A DNA stretch of 64,000 nt from an uncultured Bacteroidales bacterium (GTDB taxonomy: Bacteria > Bacteroidota > Bacteroidia > Bacteroidales > Paludibacteraceae), in the NCBI GenBank assembly GCA_902779705.1, contig CACZCR010000004.1, positions 13,776 through 77,775 on the forward strand. Reading direction: 5' to 3'. The position numbers and the translations under genes were made by a program. Under the pieces are notes generated by a model. The model had not been told where the DNA came from and did not search any database. It saw nothing but the letters and a program-made list of their open reading frames with translations. Shown piece after piece: positions 39,835 to 48,600 of the stretch (positions are counted from its first letter, which is position 1; every line of letters starts with the position of its first letter).

Positions 39835-40851
39835 ATGGATATTTCGATCATTGTGCCTTTATACAACGAGGCGGAGTCGCTGCCCAAGCTCTATGAGTGG
39901 ATTGAGCGCGTTATGAAACAAAACGGCTTCAGCTACGAAGTCATCTTCGTCAACGACGGCTCTACCGACAACTCCTGGCAAGTAATCAAGAGTCTTACAG
40001 CCACCAATCCTACAGCGCCAGCGGTCTTACAGCAGAGCGGTCCTACAGGCGAAGCCGGTCTTACAGCCGAAGGCGGTCATATTAAAGGCATCTGTTTCCG
40101 CCGCAACTACGGCAAGTCGGCCGCCCTCTTCTGTGGTTTCCGCGCCGCACAAGGCGACGTCGTTATCACCATGGATGCCGACCTCCAGGACTCGCCCGAC
40201 GAGATACCCGAACTCACACGTATGATCATGGAGGACGGCTACGATCTGGTCTCCGGCTGGAAACAGAAACGCTACGACAACGCCCTGACCAAAAACCTGC
40301 CCTCCAAGCTCTTCAACGCCACCGCGCGACGCGTCACCGGCATCCAACTACACGATATGAACTGCGGACTCAAAGCCTATCGACGCGAGGTGGTCAAGAA
40401 TATCGAGGTCTTCTCCGAGATGCACCGCTACATACCCTACCTGGCCAAGAACGCCGGCTTTACCAAGATCGGCGAGAAAGTCGTTCAGCACCGCAAACGT
40501 GAGTTCGGCACCTCTAAGTTCGGACTCAACCGTTTCGTCAACGGCTACCTCGACCTGCTCACCCTCTGGTTCCTCAACCGCTTCGGCAAGCAGCCTATGC
40601 ACTTCTTCGGACTCGTCGGCAGCCTTATGTTCTTCATCGGCTTCATCGCCGTCATCGTGGTCGGATCAATGAAATGGTACGCACTCGCACACGGAGTCAA
40701 AGCGATGCTCGTGGGCACCAACCCCTATTTCCATATTGCTATCTTGATGATGATACTCGGATGCATGCTCTTCTTGGCAGGCTTCCTGGCTGAACTCGTC
40801 ATACGCAATTCACCTTCGCGCAACGACTATCTGATCAAGGAGGAGTTCTAA
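39835..40851 (+). CDS. family-2 glycosyltransferase, DPM1/DPG-synthase-like
   Basis: A 338-aa membrane glycosyltransferase. It has ISIIVPLYNEAESLPKLYEW, VIFVNDGSTDNSWQVIKSL, MDADLQDSPDEIPELTRM (DxD metal site) and MNCGLKAYRREVVKNIEV. Two C-terminal membrane helices (FGLVGSLMFFIGFIAVIVVG; AILMMILGCMLFLAGFLAEL) anchor it. It probably transfers a sugar to undecaprenyl phosphate. After VIKSL it carries about 25 extra residues (TATNPTAPAVLQQSGPTGEA and on) encoded by five TACAG repeats, in a region where relatives have a short loop. The next gene starts in its stop codon. Confidence 0.92.
   Translation: MDISIIVPLYNEAESLPKLYEWIERVMKQNGFSYEVIFVNDGSTDNSWQVIKSLTATNPTAPAVLQQSGPTGEAGLTAEGGHIKGICFRRNYGKSAALFCGFRAAQGDVVITMDADLQDSPDEIPELTRMIMEDGYDLVSGWKQKRYDNALTKNLPSKLFNATARRVTGIQLHDMNCGLKAYRREVVKNIEVFSEMHRYIPYLAKNAGFTKIGEKVVQHRKREFGTSKFGLNRFVNGYLDLLTLWFLNRFGKQPMHFFGLVGSLMFFIGFIAVIVVGSMKWYALAHGVKAMLVGTNPYFHIAILMMILGCMLFLAGFLAELVIRNSPSRNDYLIKEEF
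39996..40078 (+). repeat. in-frame TACAG repeats (16-18 bp units) inside the glycosyltransferase gene
   Basis: Five units beginning (T)TACAGC or TACAGG and ending GGTC/GGTCC/ATCC. They match the family in the SpoU gene at 30639-30703. The two host genes are unrelated and 9 kb apart. Confidence 0.9.
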
Positions 40852-42065
40852 TGGATCTGGAAGAACAACGCAATGTCATAGAGCACGGACTGAGCGAACG
40901 CATGATCAACCATGCTTTCACTATCGTCAACCAATGGACGCTCGAACTCGGTTTCCAAACCTACCACCCGCGCATCCATGCTATCATCGATAGCTATAAT
41001 CGTACCTTTGACTACTACCTCACCATGGATGATCCCGAGCGAGACACCTTGCTCGACCACCTCACACACGATGCCTTCAAACTTGCCGACGAGGTCTATG
41101 TCGACCTGCGACTCAAACGGGGCCTGTCACCCCAAGTGCGTGGCTACAACGGCGATAATATCCAGAGCGTTATGCAGTATTTCTCCTCCTGCGTCAAGTT
41201 CACGCCCGAGGACTACAACTGGCTGCGCCAAATCTTTGCCGATCCCGATCGACAGACACTCGCCCTTATGACACTCGCCGCACTCACGCCTAACCTGCTC
41301 GAGTGCTTCAACGAGCAGATACTCTTGATCCTGATCGACAACATCAACCAACCCCAGCAGTTCATCGCCGACCAGGCACTGGCTACCTCTATCCTCGTCC
41401 TCGCACGCTATGACATACGTATCGACTTCTTCCCCGATATCCAGGCAGCCTTCGAGCAAGCCATCGGTGACGGCGAACGCGCCTTCCAGATACTCAATGC
41501 CTATGTCCATATGGTGAACCAGAAACCCCGCCGAGTAGCGGTCGATACCAGCCATCTCACGCTCGATACGGCACAAGACTTCATCCGCAATATCATCGAC
41601 AAGGATGTTTCGGATGTCAATATGGAGGATGTCATCACTATCATGCCCGAGAGCGAACGCGAATACCTCACCGAGATAGTCGCTTCCCTGCCCAACACAT
41701 GGGTTTACGATGTCATCATCGGCGAAGACAATTCCGAACGCGAGCAAGCCATCAACATGGCCTATCTCTCTATTGGTGGACTCGATTATATGGAAGACAA
41801 CCTCGACATCGCCGAACAGTTCCTCGTCGAGCGTATCCGCACAGGCAACGCCTATGCAATCGACTATATCAACTACGGACACTGCTGCTTCATCCGAGGT
41901 GACCGACTTATGGCTTTTGAGAACTATCGACAGGCACGCAACATGTGCAAGTCACTCAAGGAGTTCTATGCTATCTTCCGACCCGGACGAACACTCCTCG
42001 CTGAGAAACAAGTGCCGCTCGAACAGATCTACCTCATGGAGGACCACCTGGTCGATGCTGACTAA
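40851..42065 (+). CDS. conserved helical-repeat protein of unknown function
   Basis: A 404-aa cytoplasmic protein without signal peptide or membrane helix. It is almost all alpha-helical, with a possible ARM/HEAT-like middle (LMTLAALTPNLLECFNEQIL, FIADQALATSILVLARYDI) and a TPR-like C-terminus (YAIDYINYGHCCFIRGDRLM, AFENYRQARNMCKSLKEFY). I recognise no named family. It overlaps the glycosyltransferase stop by one base, so it is probably co-expressed, and it converges on the esterase-PagL gene with a four-base overlap. A scaffold or regulator role is only a guess. Confidence 0.75.
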   Translation: MDLEEQRNVIEHGLSERMINHAFTIVNQWTLELGFQTYHPRIHAIIDSYNRTFDYYLTMDDPERDTLLDHLTHDAFKLADEVYVDLRLKRGLSPQVRGYNGDNIQSVMQYFSSCVKFTPEDYNWLRQIFADPDRQTLALMTLAALTPNLLECFNEQILLILIDNINQPQQFIADQALATSILVLARYDIRIDFFPDIQAAFEQAIGDGERAFQILNAYVHMVNQKPRRVAVDTSHLTLDTAQDFIRNIIDKDVSDVNMEDVITIMPESEREYLTEIVASLPNTWVYDVIIGEDNSEREQAINMAYLSIGGLDYMEDNLDIAEQFLVERIRTGNAYAIDYINYGHCCFIRGDRLMAFENYRQARNMCKSLKEFYAIFRPGRTLLAEKQVPLEQIYLMEDHLVDAD

Positions 42066-44041
42066 AACCACGCACCCAGTCCCAAGCCTACAAACTCCAC
42101 TTTCGTCAAGTGCGCTTTCATCTGCGCTTGAATCATCATGTGCCACGGCAACCTGTACCGCAGCATGATCTGTGTGTATAACCACCCGTCCGGATAACCG
42201 GCACTGCCGGCGTTGATCAGGTCATACCCGTAGAACACCCCTTTGTTCAACAACTTACCCTCTTCCCACAACTGCCTGTGCTCCTCCGTGCCGCTCTCGG
42301 CCTCGCGGTTCTTGATCGGGTCGTATAGATACACGCCAAAATGAAATCCGGCCGTAAACCTCCCCGCCACAAACTCCGGCTGCAAACTCACACCTACGCG
42401 CCAACAGTCGGCCTCAGTCGCTCCCTTTAGATAGGTCTTGCCAAACCGCGTCTCTCTATCCTTATACGCACCGTCGTAGAACACATCCACACCGCCGCCT
42501 AAACGAAATATCCTGTGTGCCCGCCAGTAAGCTGCGGCTTGTATAGCGCTGCAGAAAAACGTCGCCTGGTCCCTATAGTACACCTGCCGTCCACCGCCCG
42601 TCGCACCTATCTCCACTTCCCAAGCCTTCGGCTCTTGACCCGCATGGCTTTTACGCTCTGTCGGGAGCACCCGACTCGACTCTTGATTGAGATCGCACTT
42701 GGCATTTACCTCGGCGGCAAAGAAGTTATACCCCGAATTCGGCTGCTTGATACTGCCGTTACTCATGTGGTACCATCCCAGCGCCATACCGATGCTCCAG
42801 CCGTCCTTGATCGGAAAATCAAAGTACATCGCCTCCGGCAGATAGCAGTTAAAAACCGATCCTACGCTCCTGTTGCTGTTCTCCAGGTCTATATATTCGT
42901 GCCCTTCCGGCACTGTGTTGCCATACGTCTTCGTTATCAGCGCAAAACCTACACCCGGTCTCAGTCCCCATACAAAGTGCGGCCTTTTCACCAGCGGTAT
43001 GTCCATAAACGCGTACGGAGCCACCGCGTGGCCTAACATCTCGTGCCCTAACCAATAGTAACTCAGCGCTGCACCCACCGATGCGTCGTTCCAGTCTTTC
43101 AAGGCCTGCCAGTCCGGACGAAAAGCTACCGCTATATCGCCCCCCACTACCGGCATCACCCAGCTGCCTTTATCTCCTACCGTCACATCCACTTTCCCGT
43201 CCGGCATGATCGCACCTACACGACCCGACACCCGCACCTCTATCGGCAACTTCTTCCTATTCTCCAATCTCCAATCTCCATTCTCCAATCTTCCATTACC
43301 CCCATTCGCCTTTATTTCCTTCAGAAATCGCACAATATAGTCCTGCCAGTTTTGCCATTCGTGCCCGCCTGAGGTCTCGTAGTACGTATACTTCATCTCG
43401 TTCTTATCCAGCCATTTGCGGTAGTCTTTCACGCTCAGATACAGAAAATCCTCCCGCCCGATGGCTATCCAGTACACCTTGGCCGAACTTGAGTAGTTAT
43501 GCACAAACGTAGCGGGGGAGAACATACCTACGTACGCAAACTCTCCGTCCAGCACATGCGCTACCCGCATACTGTGGTATCCGCCCATCGACAAGCCCGC
43601 TACTGCGCGCGTCTCTTTGTCGGCCTCTATCGGATATTTCGCTTCCGCTTCGGCCATAAACGTGGCAAAGTTCGCCTCCCATTCGCCATTGGTCGCGTTC
43701 TTCTTCTCTTCTTCAAACGTCGGTTTGCTCGGACAGTTATCCGGCATCACCACCACCCGCTCATCTATCTCCTTGAGCGCCACCAGCGAGTCCATGATCG
43801 CCACTATCCTGCCTTTATCCACCCAGTCATCCTCATTACCCCACATTCCGTGCTGCAGATACAACACCGGATACTTCTTCCCATTCTCCAATCTCCAATC
43901 TCCATTCTCCAATCTTCCATTCCCCGGCACATACACGCGGCAAGGCACGCCGTTGATCGTGTCTCTTACCACGTTTCCGGCCTCTGCCGGCATACCGATC
44001 ATCCACACCAGACCGGCTATCATTATCATCACTCGTTTCAT
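42062..44041 (-). CDS. esterase fused to a PagL-like acyloxyacyl hydrolase barrel
   Basis: A 659-aa exported protein with two catalytic parts. Residues about 30-245 are an esterase-D-like alpha/beta-hydrolase: VLYLQHGMWGNEDDW, VAGLSMGGYHSM (Ser151), IGREDFLY (Asp198) and SGGHEWQNW (His227). Residues about 295-659 are beta-strand rich and carry GWYHMSNGSIKQPNSGYN (His425, Ser427). This is the active-site pattern of PagL lipid A 3-O-deacylases, which are outer-membrane barrels. PagL's Glu, 12 residues after the Ser, is Asn here. Two nearly identical repeat segments (LENGDWRLEN) lie at about 41-55 and 248-262, the second in the linker. ATG 44041 is chosen because the earlier frame overlaps the promoter. 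Confidence 0.82.
   Translation of the reverse strand: MKRVMIMIAGLVWMIGMPAEAGNVVRDTINGVPCRVYVPGNGRLENGDWRLENGKKYPVLYLQHGMWGNEDDWVDKGRIVAIMDSLVALKEIDERVVVMPDNCPSKPTFEEEKKNATNGEWEANFATFMAEAEAKYPIEADKETRAVAGLSMGGYHSMRVAHVLDGEFAYVGMFSPATFVHNYSSSAKVYWIAIGREDFLYLSVKDYRKWLDKNEMKYTYYETSGGHEWQNWQDYIVRFLKEIKANGGNGRLENGDWRLENRKKLPIEVRVSGRVGAIMPDGKVDVTVGDKGSWVMPVVGGDIAVAFRPDWQALKDWNDASVGAALSYYWLGHEMLGHAVAPYAFMDIPLVKRPHFVWGLRPGVGFALITKTYGNTVPEGHEYIDLENSNRSVGSVFNCYLPEAMYFDFPIKDGWSIGMALGWYHMSNGSIKQPNSGYNFFAAEVNAKCDLNQESSRVLPTERKSHAGQEPKAWEVEIGATGGGRQVYYRDQATFFCSAIQAAAYWRAHRIFRLGGGVDVFYDGAYKDRETRFGKTYLKGATEADCWRVGVSLQPEFVAGRFTAGFHFGVYLYDPIKNREAESGTEEHRQLWEEGKLLNKGVFYGYDLINAGSAGYPDGWLYTQIMLRYRLPWHMMIQAQMKAHLTKVEFVGLGLGAWF
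43250..43301 (-). repeat. GGAGATT repeats, copy in the esterase-barrel linker
   Basis: Minus-strand 7-base units GGAGATT/GGAGAAT repeat four to five times and encode GRLENGDWRLENRKK. Nearly identical over about 50 bases to 43876-43926 in the same gene. Confidence 0.9.
43876..43926 (-). repeat. GGAGATT repeats, copy near the esterase N-terminus
   Basis: The second copy encodes GRLENGDWRLENGKK. The two copies are about 625 bases apart in direct orientation, so recombination between them could delete most of the esterase domain. Confidence 0.9.
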
Positions 44042-44049
44042 AACGGCCA

Positions 44050-44081
44050 CAAAATTACTATAATTTTTCGACATACACAAA
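44050..44081 (-). promoter_or_regulatory. Bacteroidetes promoter for the esterase-PagL gene
   Basis: Minus-strand TTTG (44081-44078) and TAATTTTG (44057-44050), spacer 20. The ATG lies only nine bases after the -7 box, so the message is probably nearly leaderless. Confidence 0.8.
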
Positions 44082-44086
44082 TTTTA

Positions 44087-44118
44087 TTTGCATATATCAT
44101 TTTTTTTTACTACCTTTG
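44087..44118 (+). promoter_or_regulatory. Bacteroidetes promoter for the DUF4234 gene
   Basis: TTTG at 44087-44090 and TACCTTTG at 44111-44118, spacer 20; divergent from the esterase-PagL promoter. Confidence 0.85.
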
Positions 44119-44141
44119 CACCCGAAAAACAAATTACTGCC

Positions 44142-44159
44142 TCCGGAGGCTCTCCGGTT
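44142..44159 (+). promoter_or_regulatory. leader hairpin shared with fbp
   Basis: TCCGGAGGCTCTCCGGTT is identical to 3368-3385 in the fbp leader. It lies about 24 bases after the -7 box and 26 bases before ATG 44186. Confidence 0.65.
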
Positions 44160-44185
44160 ATTCACCAACTAAAAACATCACTATT

Positions 44186-44638
44186 ATGGAAAAACTCCGC
44201 ACTCATCGCAGCTTCGCTGCCTATTTCTTCCTCAGTTTGATTACTCTTGGTATCTACGGTATTGTGGTAATGTCCCACATCTCTTCTGAGATCAACACCG
44301 TCGCTTCCAAGCACGACGGCAAGCACACCATGCATTATTGCTGGATTCTGTTCATCTTCTCGTGGCTCACATTGGGTATCGCACCTATCGTTTGGTTCCA
44401 CCGTATCAGCAACCGTATCGGCAACGATATCCGTCTCCGCGGTGGTCATAGCAGCTTCGGCGCTGACACCTTCTGGCTCTGGGCTATTGTCGGCTCGCTC
44501 ATCTCTATCGGCCCGCTGGTATATGTCTATAAGCTCCTCCACGCTATGAACCAACTCAACGACCTCTATAACCAGGAGCTTGACCAACCCGCTGCCCCCG
44601 CAGCAGCCCCCGCAGCAGCCCCCGCTCCCGAAGCATAA
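44186..44638 (+). CDS. DUF4234 membrane protein
   Basis: A 150-aa inner-membrane protein of the DUF4234 family. It has RSFAAYFFLSLITLGIYGIV, YCWILFIFSWLTLGIAPIVW, HRISNRIGNDIRLRG and TFWLWAIVGSLISIGPLVYV, giving three membrane helices. The T-L-G-I-Y/A pattern and the short basic loop are typical. The C-terminus is an Ala/Pro tail (APAAAPAAAPAPEA). The start (ATG 44186) lies 68 bases after its promoter; the long upstream open frame crosses the promoter and is rejected. A bidirectional terminator follows 20 bases after the stop. Function unknown. Confidence 0.88.
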   Translation: MEKLRTHRSFAAYFFLSLITLGIYGIVVMSHISSEINTVASKHDGKHTMHYCWILFIFSWLTLGIAPIVWFHRISNRIGNDIRLRGGHSSFGADTFWLWAIVGSLISIGPLVYVYKLLHAMNQLNDLYNQELDQPAAPAAAPAAAPAPEA

Positions 44639-44657
44639 AATCGGGCGTTATAACCAT

Positions 44658-44687
44658 AAAAAATGCGGCCTCCCAGCCGCATTTTTT
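44658..44687. terminator. bidirectional intrinsic terminator after the DUF4234 gene
   Basis: AAAAAATGCGGC and GCCGCATTTTTT form a perfect 12-bp stem around CTCCCA. Confidence 0.9.
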
Positions 44688-45144
44688 GTGTCTTACTATG
44701 TCTACCTAAATCGTACTTTTTTTTCATACTGGCAAATTTTTTAGGCATTTTTTTTGTAAAAACATGCATATTTGAGACTTATCTGCCATTTTTTGTTCTA
44801 AAGGCCGAGTAAGTCTCTCATTTTTTTTGTGCCATTTAATTGTACTATTTTTGTGTGCCATTTTGGAATATAGTGTTCGTTGATAACCGGCTTTGGCACC
44901 TTATATATACTTATTATAGGGTACGCAAACGGGCACCATTAACCTGAAAAAACATAAAAACACATAATAACCATGCCTAACCATTCACAATCCCGAATTA
45001 TATCCGCTTATGAAAATACGTGGCAATGATGCATTGCCGCTTGTTTTGCCGTGTGGGTGAGAGAGGTTATGGTCCGGCCGAGGACTGAAAAGACGGCAAA
45101 AAGATCTTTGACATATTGAAAAAGACTGAAAAATGTAGAAAAGT
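44688..45144. other. non-coding gap between DUF4234 and the antitoxin-like gene
   Basis: I see no convincing gene here. The stretch is A/T-rich on the left (TTTTTTTTGTGCCATTTAAT and a second TTTTTGTGTGCCATTTT, a direct repeat around 44820-44870). On the right, GGCAATG/CATTGCC at 45022-45038 forms a small hairpin. GATCTTTGACATATTG at about 45103-45118 resembles leaders seen before rRNA operons and mobile elements in this phylum, but nothing of that kind follows. Confidence 0.5.
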
Positions 45145-45176
45145 CTTGCATATATCGAAAAAAAGCAGTACCTTTG
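45145..45176 (+). promoter_or_regulatory. Bacteroidetes promoter for the antitoxin-like gene
   Basis: CTTG at 45145-45148 (one mismatch to TTTG) and TACCTTTG at 45169-45176, spacer 20. Confidence 0.75.
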
Positions 45177-45205
45177 CAGCGTCAAAGGTAACGAAAGGAA
45201 GATAT

Positions 45206-45415
45206 ATGGCAACTTATGCATTAACAATCAATGAGCGTAGTACTAGCGGAAAAGCACTTTTAGAGTACTTGGAGGCACTAAAACTGGATTTGCGACTCTT
45301 GCCGAAAGTTCGTGTGCGCAAAAGCAGTTATGAGCGTTCGATGGATGACATTAAGCATGGCCGCATAGAGAAGTTCGCTTCTGCGGATGAGATGTGCAAA
45401 TCATTAGGCATTTAA
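45206..45415 (+). CDS. orphan antitoxin-like protein (69 aa)
   Basis: A 69-aa protein starting MATYALTINERSTSGKALLE. A short beta strand, a helix (GKALLEYLEALKLDL), then SYERSMDDIKHGRIEKFASA and EMCKSLGI resemble small antitoxins of the RelB/Phd-like type common in Bacteroidales. In those, an N-terminal part binds DNA and the C-terminal helix covers the toxin. No RelE/ParE-type toxin gene follows; instead a terminator comes 28 bases later. The ATG at 45206 follows its promoter by about 30 nt. It may be a solitary regulator or the remains of a toxin-antitoxin pair. Confidence 0.65.
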   Translation: MATYALTINERSTSGKALLEYLEALKLDLRLLPKVRVRKSSYERSMDDIKHGRIEKFASADEMCKSLGI

Positions 45416-45443
45416 TTTTTTCCTGCAATTATATATTTTTTAG

Positions 45444-45479
45444 TCTGACATGAAACGGAAGTTTCGTGTCAGATTTTTT
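45444..45479 (+). terminator. terminator after the antitoxin-like gene
   Basis: TCTGACATGAAAC pairs with GTTTCGTGTCAGA (one G-T/A-C type change) and is followed by six T. Confidence 0.85.
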
Positions 45480-45499
45480 ATATAGTCTTTTTCAATATC

Positions 45500-45577
45500 A
45501 AAAAAGACACAAGCTTGTATTTATTTGAGCGAAAAAAGATACAAGCTAAAGATACAAGCTCAAAAAAGGAACAGGCT
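45500..45577 (+). repeat. AAAAAAGATACAAGCT repeats upstream of the giant gene
   Basis: Copies of a 16-base unit around GA(T/C)ACAAGCT occur four times with changes (last one GGAACAGGCT). It is the only notable element in the 150 bases before the large surface-protein gene; no clear promoter pair is visible there. Confidence 0.7.
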
Positions 45578-45633
45578 GAATAGAAATAACATAAAAAACA
45601 CAAAGATAGAAAATTTTAAATACATAATACATT

Positions 45634-48600
45634 ATGAAAAACTTTTTACAAGTTAATCAGTTATTCGGGACGGTAGGTAGTCCAAATCAGACTGGCGAGA
45701 CACTAACGAGAGAGAATCGGGTCGGACTTATGTCCTATCTTCGTCGGACTATTATGCTACTTTTTGCTGTACTCGTGATGAGTATCGCCAATATCGGTAT
45801 GGCGTGGGGAGCAGGAACGCAAGTTACGTTTACAGCAAATGCTACTTCAGGGCAAAGAGGATACGTGGCGGGTAATGATGTTGATACATTGATAAGGGGG
45901 CAGGTTACACTTAAATTAGATAGTTTGGGATCAAAGACCCAAACAAAACAGATATATAACTCATCTGCGGATAAAGAAGCCTCATGGTGCTTAAGTTCAT
46001 CTTCAACCAGTAACGCGAATAAAAATTATATTGAGTTAAAAGCATCAAGTGGCTATAATATCACTGGAATGCAAATTCGTTTGGCTGCAAATGGGACAAC
46101 TGAAAGTAGATGTATTGCGGTATGCTTTGGCTCTGCATTTTCAATGGCAAATAATTCTGTTTTAGATACTATATCTATCCCTCTTTTAGCGAATAATAAT
46201 GATAATTCTGCATCTCACACAATAACTCTTTCAGGAATCCCTTCAGGAACAGGGTGTATTCGTATATACAAAGTGGTTCGATACGATGGGACAAATAAAA
46301 AATTACTCAATTCAGGGGGGACTCAAATCTGGGCATCTTCATCTCCGCAATCACTGGTTGTCCCTTGGATTAAGGCAACATATGAATCTGTTTCTTCTGG
46401 CTATACTCTGACGGCCTCGCCGACGGTGATAAATCCGATGACGGAGGATAGCAAGACTGGTGCTATAACGACAACAATCACCAATAGTCCGGTGACGGGG
46501 ATTTCGTCTGGAACGACGACATCTACTTCAAGTAATACGTTTACGGTAGCTAAAGCAACACCGGTAACGGTAACGGCTCCTGCAACGGTTGACGGTTCAG
46601 AGGAGGAGTGTGACTATTGTACTTATCGTTTCGATAGTTGGGAAAATATACCGGCCTCTGTGACAGCGGATGTGAGCAATATCCACGCAAAGTATATCAC
46701 GACATATGACCTTGCTTATAATCTGGATGGCGGAGATTGGGCAGATGCATATTCGGCACCGGAGTACTATGTGTATGGTACGGGTGTGACACTGCCGGTA
46801 GCAGCTAATGTTGAAAAAGAAGGTTATAATTTCGATGGTTGGACACTTGATTATGATGATTCGGATATCGAGGAGGTAGATGATGAGACATGGGGAGGAG
46901 TCTCTGTTACGGCTCATTGGAGTTTGGCATGTTCTGATCTGGATGCACCGACGGGATTGGAATGTGTGGATCAGAGTTATAATACTTTGTCGTTTAGTTG
47001 GGATGCAGTAGCAAATGCTTCGTCGTATGATGTAAAATTATGGACAAACTCGACTTGTACCGGTGATCCTGTAAAATCTGCTAACACAACAAATACTACT
47101 TGCCGTATTCGCGATTTGTCCTCTTCGACCACTTATTACTGCAAAGTACAAACAAAGGGTGACGGCTCGACCTACTGCACAAGCGGTGGAACTACGGCTA
47201 CCGCAGCAAGTGGAACAACACTTTCCGGCACTCGTAAGTTTAAGTCAGGAGAACGCATCTATTTCAAGGATGACGATGTGATAGGTGGTGCCTGCATGAA
47301 ATACAGCGGTGATGAGATTTGGGCTGTATTTAACGGAACCGGTGACTGGATTAAAGGGCAGCTAGAATCGGGTGATTGGAATACTGAAGGAGCTATATAT
47401 TACTTTGATGTTCCCGGGGTAGGTCAGGAATATGACTTTGTTATTTTTACCCGTAATGGTTGGGGAATACAAACAGGTAATGAGTCTACCGATATTGGTA
47501 AAAACATGTTTGTCCTAACGAGTTACGATGGGAATAAAACAGTTTCTGGAACTTGGAGTAAATATGCTTCGGGAGCTGCGTTGATAGGCGATTTTAATGA
47601 CTGGGATCCGGATCAAGGAAAGTTCGTTGATGGTAGAGTGATTCTTGATTTGGAAGCCGAAACTGATTATGAGTTTAAAGTGCTGGTTGGTGATGGAACA
47701 GATGACAACAACTATTGGGCTTGTGATTTGTGCTCCTATATAACAAATACAACTTTGCCTGATTGGGCATTATTGTACAAGGCTCAGAGCAATAACTTTG
47801 GTTTAACGACGGGAGAAGCCGGAGAGTATTGTTTCCATTGGAACAACAGTACGCACTATTTGGGCGTATACTATCCGCAGGCACGATTGGAGAAAGGCAA
47901 ATATATTTACTTCGATGCACGCGATAATACTACGTGGACAGGAAACGATGATGACGCTCGTTTCTGGTTCAAATATTATGATTCCAATTCTAATTATCCG
48001 GATGATGCAACGGATTACACTTGTACTAAAGCGAATGCGACAGATACTTGGGTTTATCCGTATGTAGTGCCAGCGAGTGATTATATCGGACAAGTTCAAG
48101 TAAACAGATATAAAAATGGATTGTGGGCGGCAGATGTGGACAAGATTCAAGCGTATACACGTACCTCCTCTCTGCAAAACTGTATTAAGATGGCAAGTGG
48201 TTCGATTTCTGCTGTTTCTTGGACCACTTACTGTCCGCCGATGAATACGCCGTCGTTGAGTGATAATGGAACGACAACATATGCCGGTAACGGAACAGCA
48301 GGAACGCCGTATATCGTAAAGACGGGTGATGATATCAAGGTTCAAGCATCTTCGACATCAACAATTGCGGATCTTAACATGAAGGCCATGTTTGATTTCC
48401 AGGATGATGGTTCTACTGTACAGAATACGACAGCTACCACTTGTACATTTGCTGCATCGAGCACTGACGGTACGGCATATGTATTGACCGTGGATGCGTA
48501 CAATACCTACAATGAGACTAATAGTACCAAGGCAACAAGTTCAACGACCTTGTACTACACGGCCAAGGATATCTATAACATTACCTATAAGTGCGGCTCG

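Noticed and set aside
43499-44185. Long upstream extension of the DUF4234 frame.
   Set aside because: It runs across the esterase-PagL start and both divergent promoters; the DUF4234 family starts at 44186.
45103-45118. GATCTTTGACATATTG as the leader of an rRNA operon.
   Set aside because: No rRNA sequence follows; a small protein gene and a terminator do.
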